DNA of 64,000 bases from Paraburkholderia bryophila (lineage in GTDB: Bacteria; Pseudomonadota; Gammaproteobacteria; Burkholderiales; Burkholderiaceae), in NCBI RefSeq assembly GCF_013409255.1, contig NZ_JACCAS010000002.1:2470001-2534000 (forward strand), given 5' to 3'. Below, piece by piece: positions 44,940 through 54,311 of this stretch. The notes beneath the pieces were generated by a model that was not told the DNA's origin, searched no databases, and saw nothing but the letters and a program-made list of their open reading frames with translations. Position 1 is the first letter of the stretch. Each line of letters begins with the position of its first letter. Made by a program: the position numbers and the translations under genes.

Positions 44940-46481
44940 TCAAGCCGGCAACGCGAAGCTCGAAATTGCCTCGCGCAACACCCCCACCTGGTCCTTCAAC
45001 GAATGCGCCGCCGCTGCCGCTTCTTCGACCAGTGCCGCGTTCTGCTGCGTCACCTGATCCATCTCTCCGACAGCACGATTCACCTGCTCGATGCCCGCGC
45101 TCTGTTCGCGCGACGCATTGCTGATCTCTTCGAGAATCTCGTTCACGCGGCGCACCGACTGCACGATCTCGCCCATCGTCGAGCCCGCGTTCGCGACCAG
45201 CGACGCGCCGGCTTCCACCGTACCCGTCGACGTCTCGATCAATGCCTTGATCTCCTTCGCCGCCGTCGCCGAGCGTTGCGCGAGGCTGCGCACTTCGGCC
45301 GCAACCACCGCGAAACCACGTCCCTGTTCACCGGCCCGAGCCGCTTCCACGGCAGCATTCAGCGCCAGAATATTGGTCTGAAACGCGATCCCGTCGATCA
45401 CGCCGATGATGTCGCCGATCTGCCGCGAGCTGGTGGTGATCTCGCCCATCGTGCGAACCACGTCGTCGACCACACGGCTGCCGCGCGTCGCGACGTCGGC
45501 CGCCTGACCGGCGAGTTGCGCGGCTTGCTGCGCGCTGTCCGCGTTCTGCTTCACGTTGACCGTCATCTGGTCCATGCTCGACGCCGTTTGCACGAGCGCC
45601 GCGGCCTGTTCCTCGGTGCGTTGCGACAGATCTGTGTTGCCGGCGGCGATTTCGGTCGCGCCGATATTGATGTTGTCAGTACCGAGACGCACGCGCGATA
45701 CCGTATCGACGAGGCCGGCCTGCATGGTCTGCAACGCATGCAGCAGGCTGCCGGTGTAGTCCGAATCGACCGGCACGCGAGTCGCGAGATTGCCGCGCGC
45801 CATCAGTTGCGCATGTTCGACCGCTACTTCGAGATCGCCGCCGAGCGTGCGGCGAATGCTGCGCAACACCAGCAGCATGACGGCCGTGGCGATCGCGCCG
45901 AGCGTCACGGTAATCACGAGCCAGCGCAGCAGATTCGCGTAGAACGCGCTTTGCACGTCGTCCATATACATGCCGGTGACGAGATACCAGTCCCACGGCG
46001 TGAAGTGAAGCGAGAAGCTCGTTTTCGCTACCGGTTTATCGCTGCCCGGCTTGGCCCACAAATAATCGACGAAGCCGCCGCCTTCATGATTGCCCGCGTT
46101 GACGATATCGACGAACAGATGATTGCCGGCCGGATCGGCGAAGCCCGCCATATTCTTGCCGACCATGTCCTGCTTGATCGGATGCATCAGCATGACGGGC
46201 TGCGAGTCGTTGACGGAGATATAGCCGTCCTTGCCGTAGCGCATGGCCGCCAGGGTCTGGAGCGCCTGCTTCTTCGCTTCGTCTTCGGTGATCGTGTGTT
46301 GCTGCGCCATCGTGTAGTAACGGTTCACGATGTGGTTGGCCTGGTCGATCAGCGAGGTTAATTGGTCGCGGCGGTCCGCAATCATCGAGGCACGGTTTTG
46401 CCAGGCGCCGAAGCCGCCAATCAGAATCAGACCGATCCAGAGAACGGCGATCATTGAGGCCAGTTTTTTGTTCAGAGTCAT
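44940..46481 (-). CDS. Methyl-accepting chemotaxis protein with Cache sensor domain
   Basis: A 513-residue chemoreceptor. Helix 1 (about 10-30) and helix 2 (about 185-210) bracket a periplasmic single Cache domain containing [20 protein letters not shown] and [21 protein letters not shown] follows, then the signalling domain with the hairpin tip [20 protein letters not shown] and [20 protein letters not shown]. No C-terminal CheR/CheB pentapeptide is present, so methylation depends on other receptors. Cache domains of this sort bind small organic acids. ATG 46481 is preferred. It sits upstream of, and divergent from, the phosphonate operon. Confidence 0.92.
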   Translation of the reverse strand: MTLNKKLASMIAVLWIGLILIGGFGAWQNRASMIADRRDQLTSLIDQANHIVNRYYTMAQQHTITEDEAKKQALQTLAAMRYGKDGYISVNDSQPVMLMHPIKQDMVGKNMAGFADPAGNHLFVDIVNAGNHEGGGFVDYLWAKPGSDKPVAKTSFSLHFTPWDWYLVTGMYMDDVQSAFYANLLRWLVITVTLGAIATAVMLLVLRSIRRTLGGDLEVAVEHAQLMARGNLATRVPVDSDYTGSLLHALQTMQAGLVDTVSRVRLGTDNINIGATEIAAGNTDLSQRTEEQAAALVQTASSMDQMTVNVKQNADSAQQAAQLAGQAADVATRGSRVVDDVVRTMGEITTSSRQIGDIIGVIDGIAFQTNILALNAAVEAARAGEQGRGFAVVAAEVRSLAQRSATAAKEIKALIETSTGTVEAGASLVANAGSTMGEIVQSVRRVNEILEEISNASREQSAGIEQVNRAVGEMDQVTQQNAALVEEAAAAAHSLKDQVGVLREAISSFALPA

Positions 46482-47124
46482 AGCAATGGCTTGTTGCTTT
46501 CGCAAAGTGGTCGGTCAGGTTTGGGTTCGCTGATGGGCATTCAGCGAGTCGCTTGTCGCTGACTGTGTTTACGGCTTGTCGGGATCGGAATCGCAGGGGA
46601 GGGGAAACCCGCTGTGTTGCGATTTCATTTGTCTTACCAAATAAAGAGTGGGCCGGAAGCGACGACGTTTTTATACGCCGGGTGCGCGAATTGTTTTTGA
46701 TTTATATCGGCTTGTTGAGTTTTTCTGTATAGCGGCGCATTGCCGCTAATACCGCCGACGTCGCGCAATTAAAGCGGCTGAAAAATAAAAGCCCGTAAAA
46801 ACAAATCGATTATTCAGCGGAGCACATTGATTCGGACCCGCTTGCCCGCTTGTCTGCAAAAAACCGGACATGCATCCCGGCCGCCCGAGCCCCGCCTGGC
46901 CGCCAGCGTTTGCGTCAAAAACGCACATAACGCCAATAAATCGCAAATGCCACAGCGTGGCTCGAAAATGCAAAAAACGACACAATTTTCCACTTAATCG
47001 CAAGAAATGCGCGCTGTCGTCGTCAAAAAGACGAGTTAATAAAAATTCCGCTATAGTCGCCATTTTCCAGTCGCCAGCCGGGCAAAAAAGAGCACCAATA
47101 AGCCCGCCATCAGGAGTAAAGAAC
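46482..47124. other. Long AT-richer divergent region before the phosphonate operon
   Basis: About 640 bases, clearly richer in A and T than its flanks, especially 46620-46830 and 46960-47070. TATAGT at 47052-47057 could be a -10 box for the operon, though no good -35 partner is seen. The stretch has a small GCGGC/GCCGC hairpin near 46731. The plus frame is open upstream of 47125, but its translation is Lys/Arg-rich and not family-like, so I treat it as non-coding. Confidence 0.45.
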
Positions 47125-48840
47125 ATGAACGCCCGCGAACCCGCTTTCGTCCCCACGTCCCGTAGCGCGCGCTTGCGCCAGATGCTTGTCAGCAGCGAAC
47201 TCGAATTCATGATGGAGGCCCATAACGGCCTGTCCGCGCGCATCGTTCGCGAAGCCGGTTTCAAGGCGATCTGGGGCTCGGGCCTCGCGATCTCCGCGCA
47301 ATTCGGCGTGCGCGACAACAACGAAGCGAGCTGGACCCAGGTGGTCGACAACCTCGAATTCATGGCCGACGCCAGCGACCTGCCGATCCTGCTGGACGGC
47401 GATACCGGCTACGGCAACTTCAACAACGTACGCCGTCTCGTGCGCAAGCTCGAACAACGCGGCATTGCCGGCGTGTGTATTGAAGACAAGCAGTTCCCGA
47501 AGACCAATAGCTTCATTAACGGCGAAGCGCAGCCGCTCGCCGATATGGACGAGTTCTGCGGCAAGATCAAGGCCGGTAAAGACTCGCAGTCGGACGAAAA
47601 CTTCTCGATCGTGGCGCGCGTCGAAGCGCTGATCGCCGGCTGGGGCATGGACGAAGCGCTGCGCCGCGCGGAAGCGTACCGGCAAGCCGGCGCGGACGCG
47701 ATCCTGATTCACAGCAAGCTGTCGCGTCCCGACGAAATCCTCGAATTCGCGCGCGAATGGGCCGGCCGCGGTCCGCTCGTGATCGTGCCGACCAAGTACT
47801 ACAGCACGCCGACCGAAGTGTTCCGCGAAGCGGGCATCAGCACGGTGATCTGGGCGAACCATCTGATTCGCGCGGCGACCTCGGCCATGCAGGCCGTCGC
47901 CAAAGAGATTCATTCGAGCGAGACGCTCGTCAACGTTGAAGACAGCATTGCCGCCGTCAACGAAATCTTCCGTCTGCAAGACGCCGACGAGTATTCGGAA
48001 GCGGAAGACCGCTACCTGTCGAGCGCGTCGGCCGGTGCTGCCGTGGTGCTCGCCGCGAGCCGCGGCAAGGGCCTCGAAGCCGTGACCGAAGACCGTCCTA
48101 AGGTGATGCTGCCGATCGCCGGCAAGCCGCTGTTGCGCTGGCTCGTCGACGCGTTCAAGAAGCAGGGCGTCAACGATATTACGGTGGTGGGCGGTTATCG
48201 CGCCGATGCGATCGACACGGCCGGCATCAAGCTGGTGGTCAACGAACAGCACGCGCAAACCGGCGAACTCGCGTCGCTCGCCTGCGCTGCGGCCAAGCTG
48301 TCGGGCGACACGGTGATCTCGTACGGCGACCTGCTATTCCGCAGCTATATCCTGCGCGATCTGGTGGAGAGCGAAGTGGCCTTCAGCGTGGTGGTCGATT
48401 CGTCGCTGACCGATGCGGAAAACGCCAGCGTGCGCGATTTCGCGTGGTGCTCGGCCGGCGACGATCGCGGTCTGTTCGGCAACAAGGTGACGCTGCGTCA
48501 TGTGTCGAGCGGGCAGGACGCGTCGTCGGCCATCGCATCGCAAACGCCGCATGGCCGCTGGGTCGGTCTGCTGAACGTGCGCGAAGCGGGTCAGCCGCGT
48601 TTGCAGGCGGTGTTGAGCCAGTTGCAGGCGCGTGCGGATTTCGCGTCGCTCGATATGCCCGCGCTGCTGAACGCGCTGATCGAAGCGGGTGAATCGATCG
48701 AAGTGCAATACGTGCACGGCCACTGGCGCGGTGTGAACGACCTGGAAGACTTCCGTCGTGCCGGCGACTTCGCGCATGCGCAAGCGCCGTTCGCGGCCAA
48801 CACGGCAGCCACGGACGCCGCGAGCGGAGCCGCTCAATGA
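47125..48840 (+). CDS. aepX: Phosphoenolpyruvate mutase fused to a nucleotidyltransferase domain
   Basis: A 571-residue fusion. Residues 1-290 are PEP mutase, which rearranges phosphoenolpyruvate to phosphonopyruvate. The diagnostic motif [10 protein letters not shown] is at 120-129, and Asp91 and Asp93 (DGDTGYG) bind Mg2+. Residues 307-560 are a sugar/alcohol nucleotidyltransferase domain ([14 protein letters not shown], then ISYGDLLF and [11 protein letters not shown]), as found on PepM proteins that make CMP-2-aminoethylphosphonate. The usual LAAGxGxRL loop here reads LAASRGKGL, so the conserved Gly and Arg are changed. CAGGAG lies before ATG 47125. It overlaps the decarboxylase gene by four bases. 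Confidence 0.92.
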   Translation: MNAREPAFVPTSRSARLRQMLVSSELEFMMEAHNGLSARIVREAGFKAIWGSGLAISAQFGVRDNNEASWTQVVDNLEFMADASDLPILLDGDTGYGNFNNVRRLVRKLEQRGIAGVCIEDKQFPKTNSFINGEAQPLADMDEFCGKIKAGKDSQSDENFSIVARVEALIAGWGMDEALRRAEAYRQAGADAILIHSKLSRPDEILEFAREWAGRGPLVIVPTKYYSTPTEVFREAGISTVIWANHLIRAATSAMQAVAKEIHSSETLVNVEDSIAAVNEIFRLQDADEYSEAEDRYLSSASAGAAVVLAASRGKGLEAVTEDRPKVMLPIAGKPLLRWLVDAFKKQGVNDITVVGGYRADAIDTAGIKLVVNEQHAQTGELASLACAAAKLSGDTVISYGDLLFRSYILRDLVESEVAFSVVVDSSLTDAENASVRDFAWCSAGDDRGLFGNKVTLRHVSSGQDASSAIASQTPHGRWVGLLNVREAGQPRLQAVLSQLQARADFASLDMPALLNALIEAGESIEVQYVHGHWRGVNDLEDFRRAGDFAHAQAPFAANTAATDAASGAAQ

Positions 48841-50000
48841 TCGAGGCAGCACAGTTCGTCGAAGCGGCGCGCGCGCGCGGCTTCGACTGGTATGCGGGCG
48901 TGCCGTGTTCGTATCTGACGCCGTTCATCAACTACGTGTTGCAGGACGAATCGCTGCATTACGTGTCGGCGGCGAATGAAGGCGACGCGGTCGCGCTGAT
49001 CGCGGGCGTCACGCTCGGCGCGCAAAACGGCCGGCGCGGCATCACGATGATGCAGAACTCCGGGCTCGGCAACGCCGTGAGCCCGTTGACCTCGCTGACG
49101 TGGACGTTCCGTCTGCCGCAACTGCTGATCGTCACGTGGCGTGGTCAGCCGGGTGTGGCCGACGAGCCGCAGCATGCGCTGATGGGCCCGGTCACGCCGC
49201 AGATGCTGGAGACCATGGAAATTCCGTGGGAGACCTTCCCGACCGAGGCCGACGCGATCGGCCCGGCGCTGGATCGCGCGATCGCGCATATGGACGAAAC
49301 CGGTCGTCCGTACGCGCTCGTCATGCAGAAGGGCAGCGTGGCGCCGTACGAACTGAAGGACAACGGCGCGGGTGAGCGTCGCGTGCCGGTGCAGGCGCGC
49401 TCGACATTTAAGAACGTCGCGGCGAACGAACTCGCTTCACGTCACGACGCGTTGAAAAAGGTGATCGCGCACACGCCGCTGGAGTCGACGGTTGTGCTCG
49501 CATCGACCGGTTTTTGCGGGCGTGAACTCTATGCGATCGACGACCGCGCGAACCAGCTTTACATGGTCGGTTCGATGGGCTGCGTGACGCCGTTCGCGCT
49601 GGGTCTCGCGCTGTCGCGTCCGGACCTGCAGGTGGTCGCGCTCGACGGCGACGGCGCGGCGCTGATGCGCATGGGCGCGTTCGCGACGCTCGGCGCCTAC
49701 GGTCCCGCGAATCTCACGCACGTGTTGCTCGATAACGGCGCGCACGATTCCACCGGCGGCCAGGCGACGGTGTCGTCGCAGGTCTCGTTCGCGGGCGTGG
49801 CTGCCGCGTGCGGTTACGCGTCGGCGGTTGAAAGCGACGACGTCGGCGTGCTGGAGGAACTGTTCGACGGCGCGCCGCTCGACGGTCCGCGCTTCGCGCG
49901 TCTGGCGATTCGCCGTGGCACGCCCGACGGCCTGCCGCGTCCCACCATCACGCCGCCCGATGTGAAGACGCGCCTGATGCGCCACATCGGCGCTGCTTAA
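48837..50000 (+). CDS. aepY: Phosphonopyruvate decarboxylase
   Basis: A 387-residue thiamine-diphosphate enzyme that decarboxylates phosphonopyruvate to phosphonoacetaldehyde, the step that drives C-P bond formation. The N-terminal domain has [15 protein letters not shown] and [15 protein letters not shown] with the catalytic Glu; the C-terminal TPP domain has [19 protein letters not shown], then [13 protein letters not shown], the GDG-x26-N motif. Its N-terminus overlaps aepX by four bases, and aepZ/phnW follows 38 bases on. The full set supports synthesis, not breakdown, of 2-aminoethylphosphonate. Confidence 0.93.
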   Translation: MIEAAQFVEAARARGFDWYAGVPCSYLTPFINYVLQDESLHYVSAANEGDAVALIAGVTLGAQNGRRGITMMQNSGLGNAVSPLTSLTWTFRLPQLLIVTWRGQPGVADEPQHALMGPVTPQMLETMEIPWETFPTEADAIGPALDRAIAHMDETGRPYALVMQKGSVAPYELKDNGAGERRVPVQARSTFKNVAANELASRHDALKKVIAHTPLESTVVLASTGFCGRELYAIDDRANQLYMVGSMGCVTPFALGLALSRPDLQVVALDGDGAALMRMGAFATLGAYGPANLTHVLLDNGAHDSTGGQATVSSQVSFAGVAAACGYASAVESDDVGVLEELFDGAPLDGPRFARLAIRRGTPDGLPRPTITPPDVKTRLMRHIGAA

Positions 50001-50038
50001 CGAACAACGACGCACAACGTACAAGCCAAGGAGCGCTC

Positions 50039-51106
50039 ATGCTGCTACTCAATCCCGGCCCGGTGACGCTCACCGAACGTGTCCGCAACAGCCTGTTGCA
50101 GACAGATCTGTGCCATCGCGAAAGCGAGTTTTTCGACTTGCAGGAAGAGGCGCGCACGCGTCTGGTCGATCTGTACGGCCTCGACGCGAGCGAATGGCAA
50201 GCGGTGCTGATGACCGGTTCCGGCACGGCTGCCGTGGAAAGCATGACCGCGGCGCTGGTGCCGCAGAACGGCAAGCTGCTGGTGGTGGAAAACGGCGTGT
50301 ACGGCGAGCGTATTTCGCAGATCGCCACGCAGTACGGCATTGCGCACGAGTCGCTGAAACACGAGTGGATGCAGGCACCGGATCTCGCGAAGATCGCCGA
50401 ACGCCTCGACGCCGACAAGGCGTTCACGCACCTCGCCGTGATTCATCACGAGACGACCACCGGCCGCCTGAACGATCTGACGGCGCTTGGCGCGCTGTGC
50501 CGTGAACGCGGCTTGCGTTTGCTGGTGGATGGCGTCAGCAGCTTCGGCGCCGAAGCGATCGATTTCGCCGACAGCAGTCTCGACGCGGTCGCCGCCACGG
50601 CGAACAAATGTCTGCATGGCGTGCCGGGCGCGTCGTTCGTGCTGGTGCGGCGCGCGGCGCTCGAACAGGCGGCGAGCCGCACGTATTACCTGGACCTCGG
50701 CCGTCTCGCGCGTTTGCAGGATCAGCGCAATACGCCCTTCACGCCTTCGGTGCACGCGTATTACGCGCTCGTCGAAGCGCTGCGCGAACTCGCCGACGAA
50801 GGCGGCTGGCGCGCGCGTCACGCACGCTATGCGGCGCTCGCCGAGCAGGCGCGGGTGGGTCTGGCGCAACGCGGCGTGGACAGCGTGTTGCCGCCGGACC
50901 AATCGTCGGTGGTGCTGCGCGCGTATCGCTTGCCGAACGGTATCGCGTATCCGCAATTGCACGATGCGTTGAAGGCGCGCGGTTTCGTCATCTATGCAGG
51001 GCAAGGCGGGCTGTCGGCCGAACTGTTCCGCATTTCGACGATGGGCAATATTCACGCCGCCGATATCGACCGTCTGTTGCAGGGCTTCACCGAACTGATG
51101 CGTTGA
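50039..51106 (+). CDS. phnW: 2-aminoethylphosphonate:pyruvate aminotransferase
   Basis: A 355-residue class V PLP transaminase that interconverts phosphonoacetaldehyde and 2-aminoethylphosphonate. It begins LLLNPGPVTLTERV and has GSGTAAVESM and HHETTTGRLNDL; the PLP lysine is in AATANKCLHGVPG. In degradation it is paired with phnX, which is absent; here, next to aepX and aepY, it should run in the synthetic direction. AAGGAG lies before ATG 50039. Confidence 0.93.
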   Translation: MLLLNPGPVTLTERVRNSLLQTDLCHRESEFFDLQEEARTRLVDLYGLDASEWQAVLMTGSGTAAVESMTAALVPQNGKLLVVENGVYGERISQIATQYGIAHESLKHEWMQAPDLAKIAERLDADKAFTHLAVIHHETTTGRLNDLTALGALCRERGLRLLVDGVSSFGAEAIDFADSSLDAVAATANKCLHGVPGASFVLVRRAALEQAASRTYYLDLGRLARLQDQRNTPFTPSVHAYYALVEALRELADEGGWRARHARYAALAEQARVGLAQRGVDSVLPPDQSSVVLRAYRLPNGIAYPQLHDALKARGFVIYAGQGGLSAELFRISTMGNIHAADIDRLLQGFTELMR

Positions 51107-51177
51107 TTCGGGCCGCCGCCGCTCGGTGCGCGCGGCGGTTTCGGTGGTGCGAGGTCGTGCCGTCGGCCACGCGTTTT

Positions 51178-51330
51178 CTACACCGGATCTTTGTCCGGCG
51201 GCCCGTCGGGCCGCTGCGGCTCCTCGGGGTGATGGCCGGGCGACGGCGGCACCAGCGGATCGGCTTCAGGGTCGCGATTCGGATCGGCGTTGGGATCGGG
51301 AATCGGACTGGTATGCATGTCGTAGCTCAT
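51178..51330 (-). CDS. Small proline/aspartate-rich protein, 50 residues
   Basis: A 50-residue protein, MSYDMHTSPIPDPNADPNRD then PEADPLVPPSPG, rich in Pro, Asp and Glu and without hydrophobic segments, so intrinsically disordered. GAGGTGA lies just before ATG 51330, a good ribosome site; the open frame upstream is ignored. I know of similar short acidic proteins in Burkholderia, without function. It converges on phnW. Confidence 0.55.
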   Translation of the reverse strand: MSYDMHTSPIPDPNADPNRDPEADPLVPPSPGHHPEEPQRPDGPPDKDPV

Positions 51331-51453
51331 GGCATCACCTCGTGGTTGAGCGATGTACGGGCCGGCTAATGGTTCACGGTCGACCGCGGCCGCGCCTCGC
51401 GCCGGCTGTTCCTTCTTCTTCAAGCCTAGACGTTCGCGCGACGGCTTGTCCGC

Positions 51454-52158
51454 TTACTTTCTCGCACGACGCCCCACGCTCAGTTGCCAATAACGTTCGG
51501 CGGCGAAGACGTCGTCGTAATTGCCCGCGCCGAACGCCTGCAACTGGCTTCCATATGCATTGACCGCTTCGCGTTTGAGTTGCGCGCGACGCTGGGCGTC
51601 GATCGTATGGCCCGCGCTCGGCTGGGCCGGTGTGGCGACCACGCCGCGCTGCACGAGATCGGCGAGGCGCGCCTGCACGACGCCGGGCGTGCGCCGGTGA
51701 ATCGCTTCCTCGTAACCGAACCATTCCAGATGCGATAGCCGCGGCAGGATTTCGCAGCAGGCTTCGAAAACCCGCACGTGGTCGTCGTGATGCAGACCGA
51801 GCGGCATCAGCAAGGTGTTCGCGGTGGTGCGGTAAATGGTTTCTTCCAGCGCCGCCGCCAGTTTGCTGATGGACGGCGAGTCGCGATACTGACCGTCGCG
51901 GAACGGCATGCGCAGCGGAATTGCGTCGAGCACTTCGAGCGCGAGGTTGTCTTCGAGCGTGCGCGCGTGGATGGCCTGATACGCGCCCGTGAAGCCCGAC
52001 TTTTCATCCCATTCGGTATGCATCTCCTGCTCGGGCGGCGCGGCGAAGACGGTACAGATCGCCGTGTCGGGATGGGCGGCGAGAAGTTCGCCGCAACTGA
52101 AAACGGCGTCGTCGAAATGGGGCGAGACGATGAACAGGCGTGGGCTGGTTTCGCTCAT
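51454..52158 (-). CDS. PIG-L family deacetylase
   Basis: A 234-residue enzyme of the GlcNAc-PI/LmbE de-N-acetylase family. The metal site is visible in VSPHFDDAVFSCG (a PHxDD variant near the N-terminus) and in LGLHHDDHVRVFEAC (His-x-x-His type). These zinc enzymes remove acetyl groups from GlcNAc-containing lipids, mycothiol and bacillithiol precursors or antibiotics; the substrate here is unknown. ATG 52158 fits the family. It lies near the phosphonate operon on the opposite strand; a link to a phosphonate-bearing glycan is only a thought. Confidence 0.83.
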   Translation of the reverse strand: MSETSPRLFIVSPHFDDAVFSCGELLAAHPDTAICTVFAAPPEQEMHTEWDEKSGFTGAYQAIHARTLEDNLALEVLDAIPLRMPFRDGQYRDSPSISKLAAALEETIYRTTANTLLMPLGLHHDDHVRVFEACCEILPRLSHLEWFGYEEAIHRRTPGVVQARLADLVQRGVVATPAQPSAGHTIDAQRRAQLKREAVNAYGSQLQAFGAGNYDDVFAAERYWQLSVGRRARK

Positions 52159-52454
52159 GGGACGTGTGGTGGTTTCGGGGACGCCTGCCCGGTGCGGGGC
52201 GCTGGCGTGGCATGGCGCGGCTTGGAAATCGGGGCGTCTCATCAGCTTAGGCGGAAACGGCGAGATTTGCGTGGCCGTTGTGGGATGTGCAAGCGGTGTG
52301 CCTAGGTGGGATGAGCGGGTGGGGCTTCCCGTAGAGGCTCACCTTGAAGTGATCATCCCCTCCTGAATTTACTCACCTTTGCTTGTGGTGACGGCGAGCC
52401 GGTTCGGCGATAGTCTTCCCGGGTGGGCGAGTTAGACCGAAACTGGAAATTAAG

Positions 52455-52470
52455 CGCTCACATGTGAGCG
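52455..52470. promoter_or_regulatory. Hip operator copy 1
   Basis: Perfect 16-bp palindrome CGCTCACATGTGAGCG in AT-rich flanks (TTAAG left, GTTAA right). Its core starts 31 bases before copy 2. It lies upstream of the -35 box. The binder is presumed to be the HipB-like antitoxin, alone or with HipA. Confidence 0.85.
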
Positions 52471-52485
52471 GTTAAACAGCTTAAA

Positions 52486-52501
52486 CGCTCACATGTGAGC
52501 G
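52486..52501. promoter_or_regulatory. Hip operator copy 2
   Basis: The same 16-bp palindrome, flanked by TTAAA and CTTAA, so the symmetry extends close to 26 bp. It ends 16 bases before the -35 hexamer at 52518. Confidence 0.85.
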
Positions 52502-52517
52502 CTTAACGTATTTTTTC

Positions 52518-52547
52518 TTGATGATGAAGGAGGTGCGCTCGTATACA
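52518..52547 (+). promoter_or_regulatory. Likely sigma-70 promoter of hipBA
   Basis: TTGATG at 52518-52523 (-35) and TATACA at 52542-52547 (-10) with 18 bases between. Transcription would start about 52555, 30 bases before the hipB ATG. The promoter sits between operator pairs 1-2 and 3-4. Confidence 0.6.
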
Positions 52548-52577
52548 ATCGAATTTCCTATCAGAGAAATGCTTAAG

Positions 52578-52593
52578 CGCTCACATGAGTACC
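52578..52593. promoter_or_regulatory. Hip operator copy 3, half-site overlapping the hipB start codon
   Basis: The left arm and centre (CGCTCACATG) with TTAAG before it are perfect, but the right arm is lost. The ATG at 52585-52587 lies inside the operator. Repressor bound here would block initiation of transcription or its early elongation. Confidence 0.7.
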
Positions 52594-52962
52594 CTAAAGC
52601 CAGATAAGCGCTCACATGTGAGCGCTAAAGAATCGCGAGACCCACTTCCTGCACCTGTTGTCCGGGCGCTGAAGAAGCTGGGTGCCGACCTTGCGCTGGC
52701 GCGCCGCCGCCGCCGGCTGACTCAAGTGTCACTGGCCGAACGCATGCAGACCTCGGTAGCGACGCTGCGTCGCATGGAGCACGGCGACCAGCGTGTGCCG
52801 ATCGGGATCATCGGTCAGGCGCTTCTGGTGCTGGGCGAACTGGACCAACTCAGCGCGCTGCTCGATACGACTGAAGACGATATTGGACTCACGCTGATGA
52901 ACCAGCAACTACCTCAGCGCGTCCGCAAAAAGCGTGTCACGCCCGAATCGGGGGCGCTATGA
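52585..52962 (+). CDS. hipB: HipB-like antitoxin (XRE-type HTH)
   Basis: A 125-residue HTH protein. The helix-turn-helix is at about 34-85: GADLALARRRRRLTQVSLAE, then RMQTSVATLRRMEHGD, XRE/Cro-like. The N-terminal 30 residues and the C-terminal 30 (PQRVRKKRVTPESG) are basic and flexible. Residues 9-14 are encoded by operator copy 4, so this part of the protein is tied to the DNA site. ATG 52585 is the only start in reach. Like other HipB proteins it should neutralise the kinase and repress the operon. The hipA start overlaps its end by four bases. Confidence 0.85.
   Translation: MSTLKPDKRSHVSAKESRDPLPAPVVRALKKLGADLALARRRRRLTQVSLAERMQTSVATLRRMEHGDQRVPIGIIGQALLVLGELDQLSALLDTTEDDIGLTLMNQQLPQRVRKKRVTPESGAL
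52609..52624. promoter_or_regulatory. Hip operator copy 4, inside the antitoxin gene
   Basis: Perfect copy of the 16-bp palindrome inside hipB codons 9-14, 31 bases from copy 3, the same distance as between copies 1 and 2. A repressor here could block elongation or form a loop with the upstream pair. Confidence 0.8.
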
Positions 52963-54260
52963 AGCGGCCCGTATCGCAGCAAAGCGTCAAGGTGGTACTC
53001 GGCCGGGCGGAGATTCCGGTTGGCAGCCTGAGTTTCAACAAGGACGGCGCACGCGAAAGCTCAACTTTTGCCTATCGCGAGGACTGGCTGAAATCGGCCG
53101 ACCGGTTTGAGATTTCCCCAGACTTGCTGTTAGTGGAAGGCAATCAGTTTCGCAAGCCCCCGTCCCGCGATGACTCGATTTTCCATTTCGCGTTTGCGGA
53201 TACCGAGCCTGATGGATGGGGGTGCCGGGTCATCGCGCGAGATCACGCGAGGCGTCGCAAGTCGGCACAAGAGAAGGGCGCTGATGTCCCGCGTGCCGGA
53301 CTGACCGAGATGGACTATCTGCTGGGCGTCGACGACATGAGTCGCATCGGCGCGTTGCGACTCATGGACGACGCGGGCAACACTCTTCGCACCATCGAAG
53401 ACGGAGGTCGCGGCACGCCACCCCTACTCGAATTGGCTCATCTGATCGGCGCGACACGCGCGGTGGAGATGAACAGGGAAACCGCGGCGGACCTGAAATA
53501 TCTGCGCGGTCGCGGGACCTCACTCGGTGGCATGCGGCCGAAGTGCACGATTTTCGACGAAGATGGCCAACTGGCCATCGGCAAGTTTCCGAGCATCAAA
53601 GACGACCGCAGTGTCACGCGGGGGGAAGTGCTGGCTCTCCATCTGGCTGCGGCTGCCGGTATCACGGTCGCGCAATCGCGCATTGTCATGTCGGACGACA
53701 TTCCGGTGGCACTTGTGCGCCGATTTGACCGCGTCGCGGACGGAGGCCGGATTCCGTATCTCTCAGCGGGCTCCATGCTGCAGGCCTCCCGGCAAGAGGA
53801 ACACGCCTATACCGGGATCGCTGATTGCATCGTCGCGCGGTGCGTTGACCCGAAGCGGGATCTTGAAGAATTGTGGCGGCGGCTGGTCTTCAACCTGCTT
53901 ATCACCAACGTCGACGACCATGTGCAGAATCACGGTTTTCTGCACGTGGAGCATGGCCAGTGGCGTCTCGCACCGGCATTCGACATCAATCCGTTTCCCG
54001 ACAAGGATTCTGAGCTGAAGCTGTGGCTGAATGAAGACTATGGTCCGGTCGATTCGATCGAAGCCGTGGTGAACGAGGCCGGTTATTTCAGGCTCGAAAC
54101 GGGCGAGGCCAAGCGCGTGCTCGGCGAAGTCTGTCGCGCAGTGAGCGATTGGAAACGCGTCGCGAAGTCGGCGCCGGTCGGTATGACCGACGAGGACCTC
54201 GACGCCTTCCAGCCGGCATTTGAGAATGAGCAGACGAAGATGGCGCTGGCACTGCTGTGA
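52959..54260 (+). CDS. hipA: HipA-like serine/threonine kinase toxin
   Basis: A 433-residue HipA-family kinase. The N-terminal domain (about 10-110) is HipA-N like. The P-loop-type segment RGRGTSLGGMRPKC (about 184-196) matches the Gly-rich nucleotide loop of HipA proteins. The catalytic loop NLLITNVDDHVQNHGFL holds Asp319, His321 and Asn324; the metal-binding aspartate is Asp342 in APAFDINP. All key residues look intact, so it should be an active kinase. E. coli HipA phosphorylates GltX and causes growth arrest; the target here may differ, as HipA relatives vary. It overlaps hipB by four bases (ATGA). Confidence 0.9.
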   Translation: MKRPVSQQSVKVVLGRAEIPVGSLSFNKDGARESSTFAYREDWLKSADRFEISPDLLLVEGNQFRKPPSRDDSIFHFAFADTEPDGWGCRVIARDHARRRKSAQEKGADVPRAGLTEMDYLLGVDDMSRIGALRLMDDAGNTLRTIEDGGRGTPPLLELAHLIGATRAVEMNRETAADLKYLRGRGTSLGGMRPKCTIFDEDGQLAIGKFPSIKDDRSVTRGEVLALHLAAAAGITVAQSRIVMSDDIPVALVRRFDRVADGGRIPYLSAGSMLQASRQEEHAYTGIADCIVARCVDPKRDLEELWRRLVFNLLITNVDDHVQNHGFLHVEHGQWRLAPAFDINPFPDKDSELKLWLNEDYGPVDSIEAVVNEAGYFRLETGEAKRVLGEVCRAVSDWKRVAKSAPVGMTDEDLDAFQPAFENEQTKMALALL

Positions 54261-54311
54261 GTCAGAAGACCTGCACATCCTGCGGTATCGATGAGCGGGC
54301 GGCCAGTGTGT

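Larger units (their letters stand above)
52159..52584. other. Control region of the hip operon
   Basis: About 425 bases between the PIG-L gene and hipB. The part from 52450 on holds the hip promoter and palindromic operators listed separately. The half from 52159 to 52440 has no coding frame or element that I could identify. Confidence 0.6.

Noticed and set aside
46870-47124. 85-codon N-terminal extension of aepX
   Set aside because: AT-rich, Lys/Arg-rich and unlike PEP mutases; CAGGAG before ATG 47125 marks the start.
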